Origin: Diphasiastrum complanatum
Lineage: Eukaryota > Streptophyta > Lycopodiopsida > Lycopodiales > Lycopodiaceae
Reading direction: 5' to 3'
NCBI GenBank assembly: GCA_029204225.1
Contig: CM055114.1
Coordinates: forward strand, 13,206,144-13,270,143
DNA length: 64,000 nucleotides
Positions 1 to 11,420 of this stretch are shown here, one piece after another. The notes beneath the pieces are model-generated. The model did not search any database and was not told the origin of the DNA. It saw only the letters and a list, made by a program, of their open reading frames with translations. Each line of letters begins with the position of its first letter. Position 1 is the stretch's first letter. The position numbers and the translations under genes are program-made.

Positions 1-2
1 TT

Positions 3-720
3 GTTTTATTACCAACTCAGTTCTTTACTGGATTTCATTACCCTGATTTTGAAACCTTCCATGAGGGATATATTAAGAATGTCAAGTCGGGATCTTCATT
101 GTTTGTGATATCATATACAAACAAGTAAGTCAAATTTTCACATATTCTCTAATGAAAGTTTGCTTATGAATTCTTGTTTATATTTGCAATTTGAATAACC
201 TGGCAATTTCTCATTGCAGTGGTCATTGGAGCTTGTACATTTTGTCATTATATGTAAATAGTGAGGGTGAATGCAACCATATTTGTTTGAAGATAAATTC
301 CATAACACACACTCACAAGGATGCAAAATCGCTTGTAAATAAAGTAGTGGACCTCTTTCGAATGCCAACCGCAAGGGAATATAAAGAACTCCAGATGATT
401 GATGCGAAGGTACTCTTAGTCATCAGCTAGTTCTGGTATCGATTTAGCGTGCATCAGTAGGTTTTATAAATTTTGACCCATCAAGTCGCGCGTTGAAACG
501 ATATTGCATATTGTTTTTCGGATATGTTTTATCCTTACACATAAGCCTGTCTGTTTGTGCAATCCTCCCAACAAACAGATTTTGTTAGCTGCAGATGGTA
601 TACTATATACAATACCAAATTCTTTTTCAATTGTCTTGGACAACATAAAGAGCTTCTTGATCTACGATTGGTAATGTATTCATTTGATATATTGTATGTT
701 TTTTTTTTTTTAACTTTATC
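3..720 (+). pseudogene. Ulp1/C48-like cysteine peptidase relic (cut by window start)
   Basis: Seen: two exon-like pieces, 3-124 and 220-409, join in phase across a GTAAGT donor (125) and a TTGCAG acceptor, giving ...SYTN-GHWSLYIL... followed by an INSITHTHK stretch. A third piece at about 557-720 reads QQTDFVSCRWYTIYNTKFF. In Ulp1/SENP peptidases the order is a His in an HW pair, an Asp in a (L)DS motif, a Gln in QQT and a catalytic Cys in DCG; here HW, QQT and the Cys (codon about 590-592) can be matched, but Asp reads as Asn (INS) and the Gly after Cys is Arg. The third piece does not join in phase. Inference: a decayed SUMO-protease-like domain. Such domains occur in host ULP genes and are also carried by some plant Mutator-like transposons; nothing here decides between them. 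N-terminal part lies outside the window. Confidence 0.55.
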
Positions 721-749
721 TGAAACAAGTGCTTATTATTTTTAGTTTT

Positions 750-1690
750 TTTGCAGTTTGTATGTCCGTCAGTTACACCTCAAGAGACATTGTATTTTCG
801 ATAGGAGTCAATTAAAATTATTGGAAAAAATTCTATTCCTATTACTATTGCACATACTTCGTCGAAGGTTCTTGAAATGGATGTGGAGATTATAGAACAA
901 AAAATTGTTATTGAGATGGAGCAAAAGAAAGATGAGATACAAGAAGAAAGAGAGACTGGTCACCCTTAATGGGGATGAACTGACATGTATTGCAAATGTA
1001 CAGAAAAATTTATACAAATATATTGAGTTGAAATTATGATCTTTTATGCATCCACAATTTCGATTGTTGTTGCTATATTCTTACATTTCGTGTGCTCTTC
1101 TTGCCTTGTCCTTATATGCACACAAAAATTAGAATCATTGTAACATTCGGCATCTTGAAACAATAACAAATCAAATTTCAAAATTTGCATATTGCATAAC
1201 ATACCTTAACATTGCTCAACAAATATTGATAGTACCGAGGAAGATCAAACTACAACATGTCAAGTTCTAATCGAATGTGATTGGGACTTCAATCTTCCTC
1301 GACCTCGATTACAGCAAGAATATTGTCATTTCTTTTCACTGTTATTTGATGTTGCTCTTGATGATTTATTGCAAAATCTTGATCTATTGGCTTCCACTCA
1401 CTTTTGCATTTTATACATTGTCTATAATACAATAGCAAAGTTAGCATTTGTTTTTCTATGTGATATCTAAATGTCATTGATGACTTACATACTCTCTGCA
1501 CTCAACTTGCTCATTTTGTTTCGTGTCCCAATGATTATCTTACAATTCGGCGAGCATTTCATCACTCAAGTCCTTACAAATACACATTGTTTTTGTGCGC
1601 TGAACATTGCATTTGGAATAAAAATCAACAAAAATAGTAAAATGTAGATACCAACTTGATCTATTATTCTGTAAAAAAAAAAAAACATCT
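750..1690. other. AT-rich stretch with no recognised gene
   Basis: No ORF with a recognisable motif on either strand. A poly(A)-like run lies near 1673-1684, just before the short repeat at 1693. Confidence 0.4.
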
Positions 1691-1692
1691 TT

Positions 1693-1735
1693 ACAAAGGG
1701 CCCATTTTGAGTTCTAATATCCCTAATAAGTTTTG
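1693..1735 (+). repeat. Short dispersed repeat, copy 1
   Basis: Shares AAGGGCCCATTTTGAG followed by TCCCTAATA(A/G)G with positions about 8456-8500, same orientation. The pair brackets the copia relics and the unknown - strand frame. Could be subterminal sequence of one element family. Confidence 0.5.
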
Positions 1736-2099
1736 TATCCAAAATATCAAATTTCATAAAATAAAAAAATCATCAAATAATGGAATGTATCGACTATACA
1801 ATATTGAGACTTGTATAGTTTTTACTAGAAGGTATATTGGCATAGAGGTCAAAATGGTCAATTCCACATGCCTCAATCTGGCCAGAAGTAGATTGTGATG
1901 CAAACTCGAGGTAGTTAGGCTTGTGACACATGTCAAGTTTAGGTTTGATGAGTGATGCACCCTATGTGGTGGCAAAAGTCAAAGGGTCCATTCATAAGAG
2001 AGAGATGTGTTGTAAGGGTCCAATCAAAAGTGAGGGATGTTGCATCACACATCCAATAGGATTAGAGAGGCTATGTTTAAGGGGTCCAATAGGATTGAA

Positions 2100-2474
2100 G
2101 CATGGATCTCCACAAGTTTCTATATGTACTTTCATTCCCTTCATTAATGTATGAGAGATCTGTGAGTATTTTAGTCAATTTGAAATTTTGCCAATTTTGC
2201 TTGTATTGCCATCTCTCTCTAGATGAGCTCAAAAGTGGTATTTTCTCTCTCTACCTGAGGAGAGGAGCTTGTTGGGACTTAATTTATTTCATGAAGTCTT
2301 CCACACGTGTGAAACACCTTTTGGTAATGAATGAATGCATGTAGAATGGTCTTTTTGCCTTAGATCTTGTCATTGATCTTGGATTTCAATCAATAGGTGA
2401 TCTATAGTACATTAGCCAAGCTTAGGAGATCAATTTCGCACATTAGGACATTCCCACATGTGTGAATTTTGACA
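2100..2474 (+). mobile_element. 3' part of a copia-type LTR
   Basis: The stretch ends in CA directly before a TGGTATCAAA primer-site-like sequence (2475), the usual LTR/internal boundary. It carries CACACGTGTG- and CACATGTGTG-like palindromes and a CTCTCTCTACCTGAG motif. A very similar motif (CTCTCTCTACCCGAG on the - strand) lies upstream of the primer site of the - strand copia element near 32.4 kb, so the two probably belong to one family. The 5' end of the LTR was not located. Confidence 0.5.
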
Positions 2475-2486
2475 TGGTATCAAATC
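2475..2486 (+). other. Primer-binding site (initiator Met tRNA type)
   Basis: TGGTATCAAATC follows an LTR-like CA end. Plant copia elements normally use TGGTATCAGAGC, complementary to the 3' end of initiator Met tRNA; this copy matches the first nine positions with one change. Confidence 0.5.
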
Positions 2487-3354
2487 CTACCTAAGCTTTT
2501 GATGCATCTATCTTCCATAGTTTCAAAATTTTCATGAAAATCTAGATCTAGAGAGTGTTGATTGCATCTCCCATGCTATCTCAAGGAAATTTGGATCAAG
2601 AGGATTCATTATCATAATGGTTGAATCATTTTAGGTACTGTACAGAATTTAGTGTGTAGGCACGTGTGAAGTACAACCAAGTTCATTTGAAAAGTTCTCT
2701 TCCAAGTTAGATTCAAATTGGTGCTAGATAGCTTGTCTGAAAGCTAGTCTTGTCTAGTTTTTGTAGCAATTTCTTTCAATCCATTTGGTAGAGCCAATCA
2801 AAAGTTATAAGATTTTGAAGAGGGTTCGGTAGGGCACCTAGACCTGTGTGGACACATTTGGTTTGATCTAATCTTGCTAGTTTGACCAAAAAATTTAAGA
2901 AGAGGCTTGCCAATGTCATCTATTTGAGATCTAGTCAACTTTTTGAGGTCATAGCCACATTGTTTCTTACAATTCCATTTTATTAGAGTGATTTGTGGAT
3001 TCTTTGAGTATTTCACATGTGCCAAAGATAGTTTGACCCAAACTTTGCCTATACTCCATCAATTGATGAGAGGTTGGTCTAGTTTGAGAGATATTGGTAG
3101 AGCTAGTGAGATCCATCTCACATTTTGTTGCAAGATCTTGCATAGGAGTTGGTAGTACACCTTTTAAGGATCCTATAGTGAGAGAGAAGCAACACTTTTT
3201 TTTCTAATTCACAAGGAGTCTTCACTATTACATGGCATATATGGGTTCCTTTGATTCTGCCATTTTTGGAGTGTCTGTAGTGGTGAGGAATGCAAATGGA
3301 TCGAAAAGATACAGAGGTATTGAAAAGTGAGGAGACTCAAAAAAAAATAGAAAA

Positions 3355-3735
3355 ACTGGAAAAACAGACGAAACGCGAAAGCAGACGAAATTCGAAAAAT
3401 AGACGAAACTTGAAAGACAAACGAAACTCAAAAAATAGACAAAACTTAAAAGACAGACAAAACTTGAAAGACAGACAAAACTCAAAAAACAGACGAAAAT
3501 CGAAAGACAGACGCAACTCGAACAACAGACAAAACTCGAAAGATAGATGAACTCAAAAGATAGACGAATATCGAAAGATAGATGAATCTAAAAAAAGGGA
3601 CGAATATTGAAAAACAGACGAACCTTGAAAAACAGACGAATCTCAAAAAACAGACGACTCTCGAAAAACAAGCTAAACTCGAAAGAATTCAGAAAGCAGA
3701 AAAATAGACGAACTCGAAAAAATATTCAGAAAACA
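3355..3735 (+). repeat. 18-bp purine-rich tandem repeat
   Basis: About 20 degenerate units of the type AGACGAAACTCGAAAA. On the + strand one frame (ORF 3290-3550) reads as a basic hexapeptide repeat, (R/Q)N(S/L)K(N/D)R; on the - strand the complement reads as a Phe/Leu/Cys-rich repeat. It sits in the leader of the copia relic, between the primer site (2475) and gag (4484). Later units (after about 3545) drift and break the frame, so coding is unlikely. Confidence 0.8.
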
Positions 3736-4483
3736 GAGTGAGGGTGGCGGATGCAATAAAAAAAAAAAACTTGGTCATTGGAAGCAAAAAAGGTGGCTGC
3801 GTCGAATGGATTTTGATGCAAAAACATAGTATGGCGACTAGAGATAATGTAGATGGCGGATACAAGCTGGCAGATTCAAATTTTATTGTGGATGGAACTA
3901 TTTGTTGGTGGTGGGCGGATGGAACTGATAGGTACAATGGCGGATACAAAGAGAGGAATTAGTATTAGGTAGATGTGCATGACTGGAGATCGATCTACCA
4001 TTCCATTGTTTGATGATGTCTCCTAGTTTCTATTCCTTGAGGAGTTCTTCTTACAATTGTTGAGTGACAGATGTAGGAAGCACTTTGTAGGATTTCCATT
4101 GCTTTAGTTTAGAAGTTGTTGTGCTGATGTTGATTCTCTGATTTCAATAGGTGTAGATCTAGTTTCAATCCCTGTTCATGCTTAGTTTAGTTTAGCAATA
4201 ATCTACAGATTGTAACGATAAAAAAAGAACTGAAACAGAATTGTAAAAAGTAAAAAATGAGTTTCTGACGGATCCTATATTCAAGATGAGCTACCATTAT
4301 CAAATAAGGTTCTAAATCAGGTCGTAGGTGTGCCTTTGACAGGCGGGTACATCACTATTATACTAAAATTAGATTTCGTGACTGAGCCATTGCATATAGG
4401 TTTGTAACCACGTGAATCTGTGCAATGCTGAACCTCTGTCAAACAAAAGGAGAGTTGCCACTGAGTAGAATCTGACAGAGGTC

Positions 4484-5310
4484 TAGTTGGAATCTAGTGA
4501 GATACTATCTACCTCCAACTATTCTATTTGCAACGTTAGAATGGAGTCAATCTTGATACTCCAAGATGTGATGGAAATTGTACTTGGGATTGAGGAAGAA
4601 CCTCAAGTCCTTCAAGAAGTACAAAAGTATAAGAAGAGAGCTTGGATGGCTCTCCATTATATCAAGATGAATTTCTCTAATGAGATTTTGAGAGGGATTG
4701 GTGCTTGTAATTCGGCCAAGGATGCTTGGGATACTCTCAAAGCAATCTATGAGGCCAAAAGTACCTCTAGGCTTCTCACTCTTAGAAATCAGATATTCCA
4801 AAATTGTCAAAAGAGTGATGAGATGCCACTAATAATGTTTTGAGAGTGAAAGACATTCATAGGGAGCTTGCTTGTATTGGAGATTCCATCAAACAAAGTG
4901 AGCTAGTCCAAGTCATACTCAATAGCTTGAAGGATGAATATGAGAATCTTGTCCAATCCTATGCTATCAAGGAGGATCTACCAACCTTGGAGGCTTTGCA
5001 AGGAGTGCTAATAGCTGAAGAATCAAGGCATGAGAACAAGCTACTAAGGATGAACAAATTGTCACTCAATTGTAATGGTGATGGAAAAGTTCTATTTGCC
5101 AAGCACAAAGAGAGGAGCAAAAAGCAACACCAACACTTCTCTAAGGACAAAGCAAAAGATCAAGATGAAGAGGAGGATGATTCCTCTCAAGAATCTACTT
5201 TAAAAAAAGAAGAAAAAAGATGTTAAGTGCTGCTTTTGTGGCAAGAAAGACCACTATGCCACCAATTGCTTCAAGAAGAAGAACCAATTCAAGCAAGCCA
5301 ACATCTCTCA
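4484..5310 (+). pseudogene. Copia gag relic
   Basis: Two overlapping frames (4487-4843, 4840-5226) continue one protein that matches the gag ORF at 29260-30282 on the other strand along its length: an RMESILILQDVMEIV start region, a KEAWDTLK-like block (here KDAWDTLK), an RLLTLRNQIF block and an IAEESR block. The zinc knuckle CCFCGKKDHYATNC (CX2CX4HX4C) follows after a further frame change near 5226. The coat (gag) protein would package element RNA in cytoplasmic particles. At least two frameshifts and no normal ATG make it inactive. Sequence after about 5330 leaves the copia pattern, so the protease region is missing or replaced. Confidence 0.85.
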
Positions 5311-5329
5311 TGAGAAAAAATACGGTGTA

Positions 5330-5890
5330 TTTCCTCCAAGAGCTCCATCACTCCTCAAAGCTTTGATCTTCAATGATCACAAACAACCATGTAGAAGACT
5401 AGCCTGACTCTAAGAATAGGTAGTTTAAAGTTTTGATTGAGCATATGTTTAAAGATGAATTTATTAAAAAATTGGTGTATAACATCTTCTGTCCAACGAT
5501 GAAGTCATATCATTTAGTAAATATGGTTTTGGAAAAAAAGAGGGGCCAATGTATTCTCGATGGCTTAAAAAAACTTCTTATAAGAAGTATTGAGCATAGA
5601 GATGGATCTGTAATCATTGATGTGAAATGTTGAATTAGGCCTTCAGTGAAATGGCATAGTAAGATATCTTGAGATTGAAGGCAAGTCTATATGTGATGGA
5701 GTAAGTATTGATCGATCTATATAACATCAATAAGCCCTTACTCGTTGATAAAAATGATCCATAAAGTTATTCAAGATAAAAGTTCTACCAAATCCATCAA
5801 AAGACTTAGTATGCATGTCCAAATTGTTGGGTTTGTATGAAGGAATATTTGTTTAGGAATAATTATTTTATCAGCTTTGAAACCACTCTT
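5330..5890 (+). other. Unassigned segment between gag and integrase relics
   Basis: The protease region expected between gag and integrase is not found. An ORF at 5433-5633 (66 codons) has no motif I recognise. Probably a replaced or inserted segment. Confidence 0.4.
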
Positions 5891-5898
5891 GTTGAATA

Positions 5899-6520
5899 CA
5901 AAATCTAGACAAGAGAGTTGGCCACATCAACTCAAATTCCATGGAGGTCATGTGCAAGGAGGAGCTTGCCTTAGGACTTCCAAAATCCTTGGCAAAAGAA
6001 GAGAAAGTGTGTGAAGCATGTGCTCTCTCAAAAGCACATAAGAAGCCCTTCTCAAGTTCCATCACAAAGACAACTCATCAACTTGAGTTGATCCACTCAG
6101 ATGTACACTTTGCAAGTACAATGTCCAATGGAGGTGCCACCATGTTTGTTACATTCATAGATGACTACTCAAGGTTTTGTTGGGTATTCTTACTTTCATC
6201 TAAAGCACAAGTATTTGAAAGCTTTCTTAAGTTCAAAGCATTTGTTGAAAAGCATCATGATCACAAGATCAAGACTTTTATAAGTGATAATGGTGGAGAA
6301 TATATCTCCAATGCATTTAAGGATTTTTGTGATCAAGAAGTAATTAAAAAAGAATTGTCTTGTCTCTACACCCCTGAACAAAATGGGGTAGCCAAGAGGA
6401 GGAATAGGACATTTATGTGAATGTTCTAAAGCCTTAAGAATTGATGCATGTTTACCAAAATCTTTTTGGGGAGTTAATATTGTAGCAATCCTTCATGCAA
6501 TAAATACAAGGATGCTTTGA
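5899..6520 (+). pseudogene. Copia integrase relic with changed catalytic residue
   Basis: Begins with a degraded GAG-pre-integrase motif (RVGHINS for the usual RLGHPN), then C-x2-C (CEAC), followed by the integrase core: first Asp in HSDVH, second Asp in SDNGGEY, and the region of the catalytic Glu, which reads NGVAKRRNRT where functional copies (and the copy at 28379) have NGVAERKNRT. The catalytic Glu is therefore Lys. A stop at 6418-6420 and a frame change follow; matching sequence continues to about 6520. Integrase would insert element cDNA into the chromosome; this copy cannot. Same family as the - strand copy at 28-30 kb. Confidence 0.88.
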
Positions 6521-7051
6521 TGTTGCCCCAATAGAGACATTATACATACATTTTAGTGTTTTCAAATCACCTGCAAGGTGCCATTGAATTGAAAACATCC
6601 ATGATTTTCCACTGTAAGTTTCTGACCCTCCAAATGTGCCTTTATAATTTCACCATAGTGTGTACGCAAAAATAGTAAACTTAAATACTACAATTGCAAT
6701 AACATTTTCCTTGATGTCAAAAATGTCTTAAAATACATTATTCGATTCTATAAACTACATGAACATCAAACAAATGGAAAGTTGATAATTGTGATGAAGC
6801 TAGATGAATCTAAAATCATCAAAGGTCAAAAGCTAGAACGGGTGAGTGTCACTTTGATGAACAAAATATCAGATACCAATGATAGCACATTTAGCATTCA
6901 ATCAGAAAATCACGTATGGTGGATAGTTGCATTCCAAGTACATTGACGTATTTCTATCAATTTGTTTAGGTACCTTTCTATTTTTGCATACATGATTAAT
7001 GCAGAATACATTACTTGCTTTTCTACAGGTTTTGAAAGAGGATAATCTTAC

Positions 7052-8330
7052 TCAATATGGACAAGAAAGATAAGTTTTCTTAATCTTCACTTGAGAGAAT
7101 GCTTCTTGTATAATTTTGAAAAATGTGGAACAAGCATTTTTGCTATTTCCAGCCTGATCACATGCACCTTGTATTACATTTGCATCCAAATAAGTTTGAA
7201 TCTTACTCAAAAGTATTTGTGCAATCTCATTTTTCATTTTTTGAAATCGATCATTTTTCATCATTGTTCTTGTTGACTTTCTTGGGAGAACATGACTTAG
7301 AGATTCTCCAATGCATGATAGATCTTTGAAATAGTCCTTTGCTACCAAGCATGATTTACTACACACATATACAAGCCATATGATGTTTAGTCAATGATAA
7401 AATTGATAATGCAAATAAACAAACAAAAATTAAATACAAACATAAAAATGAAGTAAACAATTCATAGTCTAACTTACTTGAATGCTCGAATTCTTTTTTT
7501 CTGATCGCTGCTATGTAAAGTCATCAATGTTCCTCTTTGATACTCTTTTCTACTCTTTTTCATCATTGCCTTTTTGATCATTTCCACATCAACAATACTA
7601 ATCACAGCTTCTCCAATGATTTTGACATATCTTGGTTTGATTCCCAAAGACTTGTGATTGTAGTATTCAACTTTGATATAACATGCTTTAGTGCAATGTT
7701 TTCATTACTAGTGTGTTGCACATGATGTTGCAATTGTTGATTAGCACAATGCAATTGTTCATTAGCACACCGCAAATATTGATTGAGACTCAACAATTTT
7801 GCATTGTGCAAGCTAATATTATGCAACCTTTGACAATATCCAAGTAATCCACTATTTCCTTCACATACAAATTTGAGAAGATTACTAACGGACTTAAAGT
7901 GTGGGCATAAACCGGTATTTGGATCTTTAGGATAAATTGGTCCATCTACCCACAAATCTACATTCTTATGATTATTTAGTCTCAAATCTCTAATTACTGC
8001 AATAGCATTTTCTACAGCTTTTGCATTTTTTTCTTATAAAATGGAGTGCATTCCATAGGAAGCGCAACATTTAAATGGAACTGTCCCATTTTTTGAAACA
8101 ACAGTACATCAAAAGATTGATCCAAAGCGTATCTTACTTTTGTCTGGCTATGTCATGCTTATAATCCCCCCACAAAATTTTTAAAAGTGCTCATATTGCT
8201 CTCGTTGCATTTTTTGCTGAGAGCATACCAAGATTTCAAACAATGCTCTCGCTCCATATTTTGCATAAAGCACACCAATGCTCATAATGCATCTAGGCAT
8301 GTAGAGAGGTTATTACCAAGCATGTTCGTC
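7052..8330 (-). pseudogene. Decayed unrecognised reading frame
   Basis: Reading the - strand from about 8330 down, one protein-like sequence continues through two in-frame stops (near 8160), a one-base frame change in an A run (near 8030), the open frame 7985-7602, a second frame change (near 7610), and a further stretch to about 7490 that ends at a possible GTAAGT-like donor. The ORF 7366-7052 may be the next exon. Recognisable stretches are WVDGPIYPKD, CPHFKSVSNLLKF and a repeated (C/H)ANQQLQHH-type block predicted to be helical. I do not recognise the family. The length (over 350 codons) and consistent composition point to a former gene or transposon protein rather than chance. Confidence 0.45.
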
Positions 8331-8455
8331 TAATTAATATTTGAAGTTAACCATAGTAGTTAGATGTTGGGCAAATCAGAAACTCAAAAAACGGCAACCA
8401 AATGATATCGGTGTCTATTCTCTCTCTATGTAACCTCTATCTAAAGTCAAATTTC

Positions 8456-8500
8456 TTAAAGGGCCCATTTTGAGCCCATATTTTCCCTAATAGGCTACAT
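8456..8500 (+). repeat. Short dispersed repeat, copy 2
   Basis: Matches 1693-1735 (AAGGGCCCATTTTGAG ... TCCCTAATAGG) in the same orientation. Confidence 0.5.
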
Positions 8501-9950
8501 TGGAAAATAAAAACATTTGACTCATACTTGGTTATATTCACATTCAAAATGAATGAAGCAATGTACTCCAATTTTTTTGATGCTTAGTTTACATAAATGC
8601 TTTCACTTGAAAAATAAATTATTCACTTAGTCATGTGCAAGCAACTCTTATATGCTCCTCAAGCACTAGCAAGTCCTTTCCCATTCACAACATTCATACA
8701 TCAAGAATGAAAATGATGTACACAAAATCTTGATCATTGATAAAGCATGGATGTGAGAAGAATGAATTAGTTTACTTCTCCATAAAACTTTGGCTACATC
8801 TAATTGGAGGGCCTTTATTCTACAGATTCACCAATCTATGTCAATCACAGGGGCAACATAATTTTTAAGTGCCCTCTCCAAATCGTATTGACTGAAAATG
8901 AAGCTATTGTGTAGACGAGGAGCATATGGCAAATGAGCAATTTTCAAACAGGAACATATTAATGAATGTAGGCTAGATATTGAAAAACTCGGGAAAGACT
9001 GCTTGTGCTCATTTCTTCAACTATTTAGTATAGAGATAACGTTTTAAAATTGGAGCCTTTAGCATCAAAAACATCACAATAAGCTTAGAGCTACTTTGAG
9101 AAATGACATTATTAATGGCTTCAACTAGTTGAAATAAACTTGAAAATTTGATTGTTCCAAAATGTCGTCTAGAGTATAATTTGATTTTAAAATTTGACTT
9201 ATTAACTGATTTATTAGCTTAATGCTAGCAATGTTGTTGGTTTGGTTGAACTTAGGCACACAATGCTCTCCTTTGCACACATCACGATGATACTACATAA
9301 TCGTAAGTGCCATCAAACTTTCGCACAAAAAAGATATCAGTAGCACAAAAAAAAGAATCAAAGCTTTATAGATCTTAGATATAAACAATATTAGAGAATA
9401 AGACCTAGAGTGGATATAGAAAAGGCTAAAAAAGAGTTGGCCTTGACATGAATTTGAAGATGGCAACCAAAAAAACAAGTTGAAAACTCAATAGAAGAAA
9501 TATGTTTAAATGAATGCTATGTTGCTAGTTAAAATGGATAAACAATTCAAAGCATATGCTACTAGTTAATAAGAACATGTTAGCACCACAAGTCTTAAGG
9601 TTTACTAATGTTAGTGAAACCCATATGTTCTTTGTATTTCCACACAATTTGCATCAGTCACATTGTAATTATTGTACTTCATGAAGAAGATCTTATTAAT
9701 TGTGGTGATGCAAGCGAATTGGTTCAAGAGAGCAAACAAGCAAGCCTTATGCAAATAATTAGACATGAAAGATAGGCTAATTGCATTCTAGGTTTACAAG
9801 TAGTAAGAGGGGCTGAATTTTTTTGATCAAGAGAAATATGCTACCTCCATGCTCAAAATATTTCACATGGATAAGTGTAAAAGTATAGACACGACAAACT
9901 TATTGTGAAAAATTCTGTGAACATTGATGAATGTTGTACTTTTAGTTCCT
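8500..9950. other. AT-rich stretch with no recognised gene
   Basis: Only short ORFs without motifs. No LTR, RT, splice pattern or tandem repeat noticed. Confidence 0.4.
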
Positions 9951-9957
9951 TTCTATG

Positions 9958-10158
9958 TTCTATTATGGCGGTCTCCCGTCTAATAGAATTAGAATGATCC
10001 TAAAATGCGTTGTGTAGGGTGAGTGCTGATAAGATCCACTCAAATCATAGTTTTCTATTGTTTGTTTATGGGTTCTTCTATGGCGATCTTCCAACTAGAA
10101 GAGAACTTAAGAATGGAGGGATGCGTAAGTTACACTATGGCAGTCTCCCAACTAGTGT
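9958..10158. repeat. Three covarying mini-hairpins (family H1)
   Basis: Three short inverted repeats share a 15-nt loop but not their stems. Copy 1: arms TTCTATTA/TAATAGAA, loop TGGCGGTCTCCCGTC (9966-9980). Copy 2: arms TCTTCTA/TAGAAGA, loop TGGCGATCTTCCAAC (10081-10095). Copy 3: arms ACACTA/TAGTGT, loop TGGCAGTCTCCCAAC (10138-10152). Within the loop TGG can pair with CCA (or CCG), leaving a 2-nt bulge on the 3' side. Spacing between loops is 115 and 57 bp. Stems differ completely between copies but are complementary within each. Function unknown. Confidence 0.85.
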
Positions 10159-10159
10159 G

Positions 10160-10850
10160 ATGCAAATAACAATACTAAGCTTATCTAACACTAACTCCAC
10201 AAGGGAATGGAAGCAAAGTGAACGAAAGATAATTCCATAACAACATTCACATTATTTAACCAAATGAGGAAAGCTTAGTGGGGCTCGAGCACCTCCACCA
10301 AGTATTCTATCCACAAGTGGGAACACAAGTAAGCAAAAACAAGATAACACAAAAGTGTCTCTATTAATCCAATAGCTTGTACAAGTGTTGTTGGAGACCC
10401 AAATCCACTTCCATATATGGAAAGAGTGGTGGGCCTAAGCATAAACATGCTTATGGGACTAAGTCCAAACTTAAGCTGATTAACTTGTGCACTTGCACTA
10501 ACTTAGAAATTAAACTTAACTTGAACTTAGGAATTAACTTGACTTAGGAATTAAATCTTAAGCTTAGACTTTCTAAGTCGAACCATTACAAATGATTGTT
10601 TGTAATAGTTAAACTTAAATAGTAAAAGGTCTAAGCATAAGGTTTTCCTAATCCGAATTACTTGTGGGCTTACAAAACGCATGCCACAGTAATTTCTATG
10701 TTGGGCTAACATAAGGGACAACAATGAATTATCCTTTAAATTCATCACTCTTTGTTGAAGTCTTATTGGTTTTCTTACTTTAGTTGACCATATCTAGACC
10801 TAATTTAAGCTTTAGCGTCAATACGCTTAGCCAACATATGCAATCTCCTT
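10160..10850. other. No recognised gene
   Basis: AT-rich sequence between the H1 hairpins and the copia RT relic. A TTAACTTGACTTAGGAATTA-like phrase recurs near 10500-10550. No coding motif seen. Confidence 0.35.
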
Positions 10851-10860
10851 AAGTTGTGCA

Positions 10861-11420
10861 TTGGAAAATGGACAAAAGAATTCTAGGTACATCTTGGGTA
10901 CATTGTGCTATGGCCATATTCAGTTAAGGACCGAGAATAGTCCTAATATTCTAGACCAGCCCTCTGTGCACTACCTTTTGGGAATCAAGATAACTAGAGA
11001 CAGAGCAAACAAAAGTATCACGGTAAGCCAAGAAAGGTTCTAACCAGTGTACTCTACAGGTATGGCATGGAAAACTGCAAGTCAATAGACTTGCTATGGA
11101 TCCAGAATTCAAACTGTCAAAGGATATGTGTCTGCCGACAACTGATGCATAGAAAAGAGATGTGCAAATACCCCTATCAGTTGATAGTCGGATCAATCAT
11201 GTATGTCATGGTCTGCACTCGACCTGATCTAGCATTTACAATTAGCACATCATCACAGTTTATGTCAAATCCCAGCCTACTACCTCACTGGAAGGGTCTA
11301 CTTAGAGCACTAAGATACATTCAAGCCACTAAGCACTATGCTTTTTGTTATAATGGAAATACAGAGGATGTTTTGACATTACTTACTTATTCCGACTCTG
11401 ATAGGGCTCCTTCTGATTTC
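10861..11420 (+). pseudogene. Copia reverse transcriptase/RNase H relic
   Basis: Pieces of the C-terminal half of copia RT: YLLGIKITRDR then ITVSQERF (usual LGIEI..D then I.LSQ..Y), a GSIMYVMVCTRPDLAF block (usual GSLMYL...RPDI.F), and SQFMSNPSLLPHW-LRALRYI. It ends at the start of RNase H (LTYSDSD for GYSDADW). A stop at 11041-11043 and a frame change split it. The YVDD box and everything before it are absent. This is a fragment with no intact domain. Confidence 0.82.
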
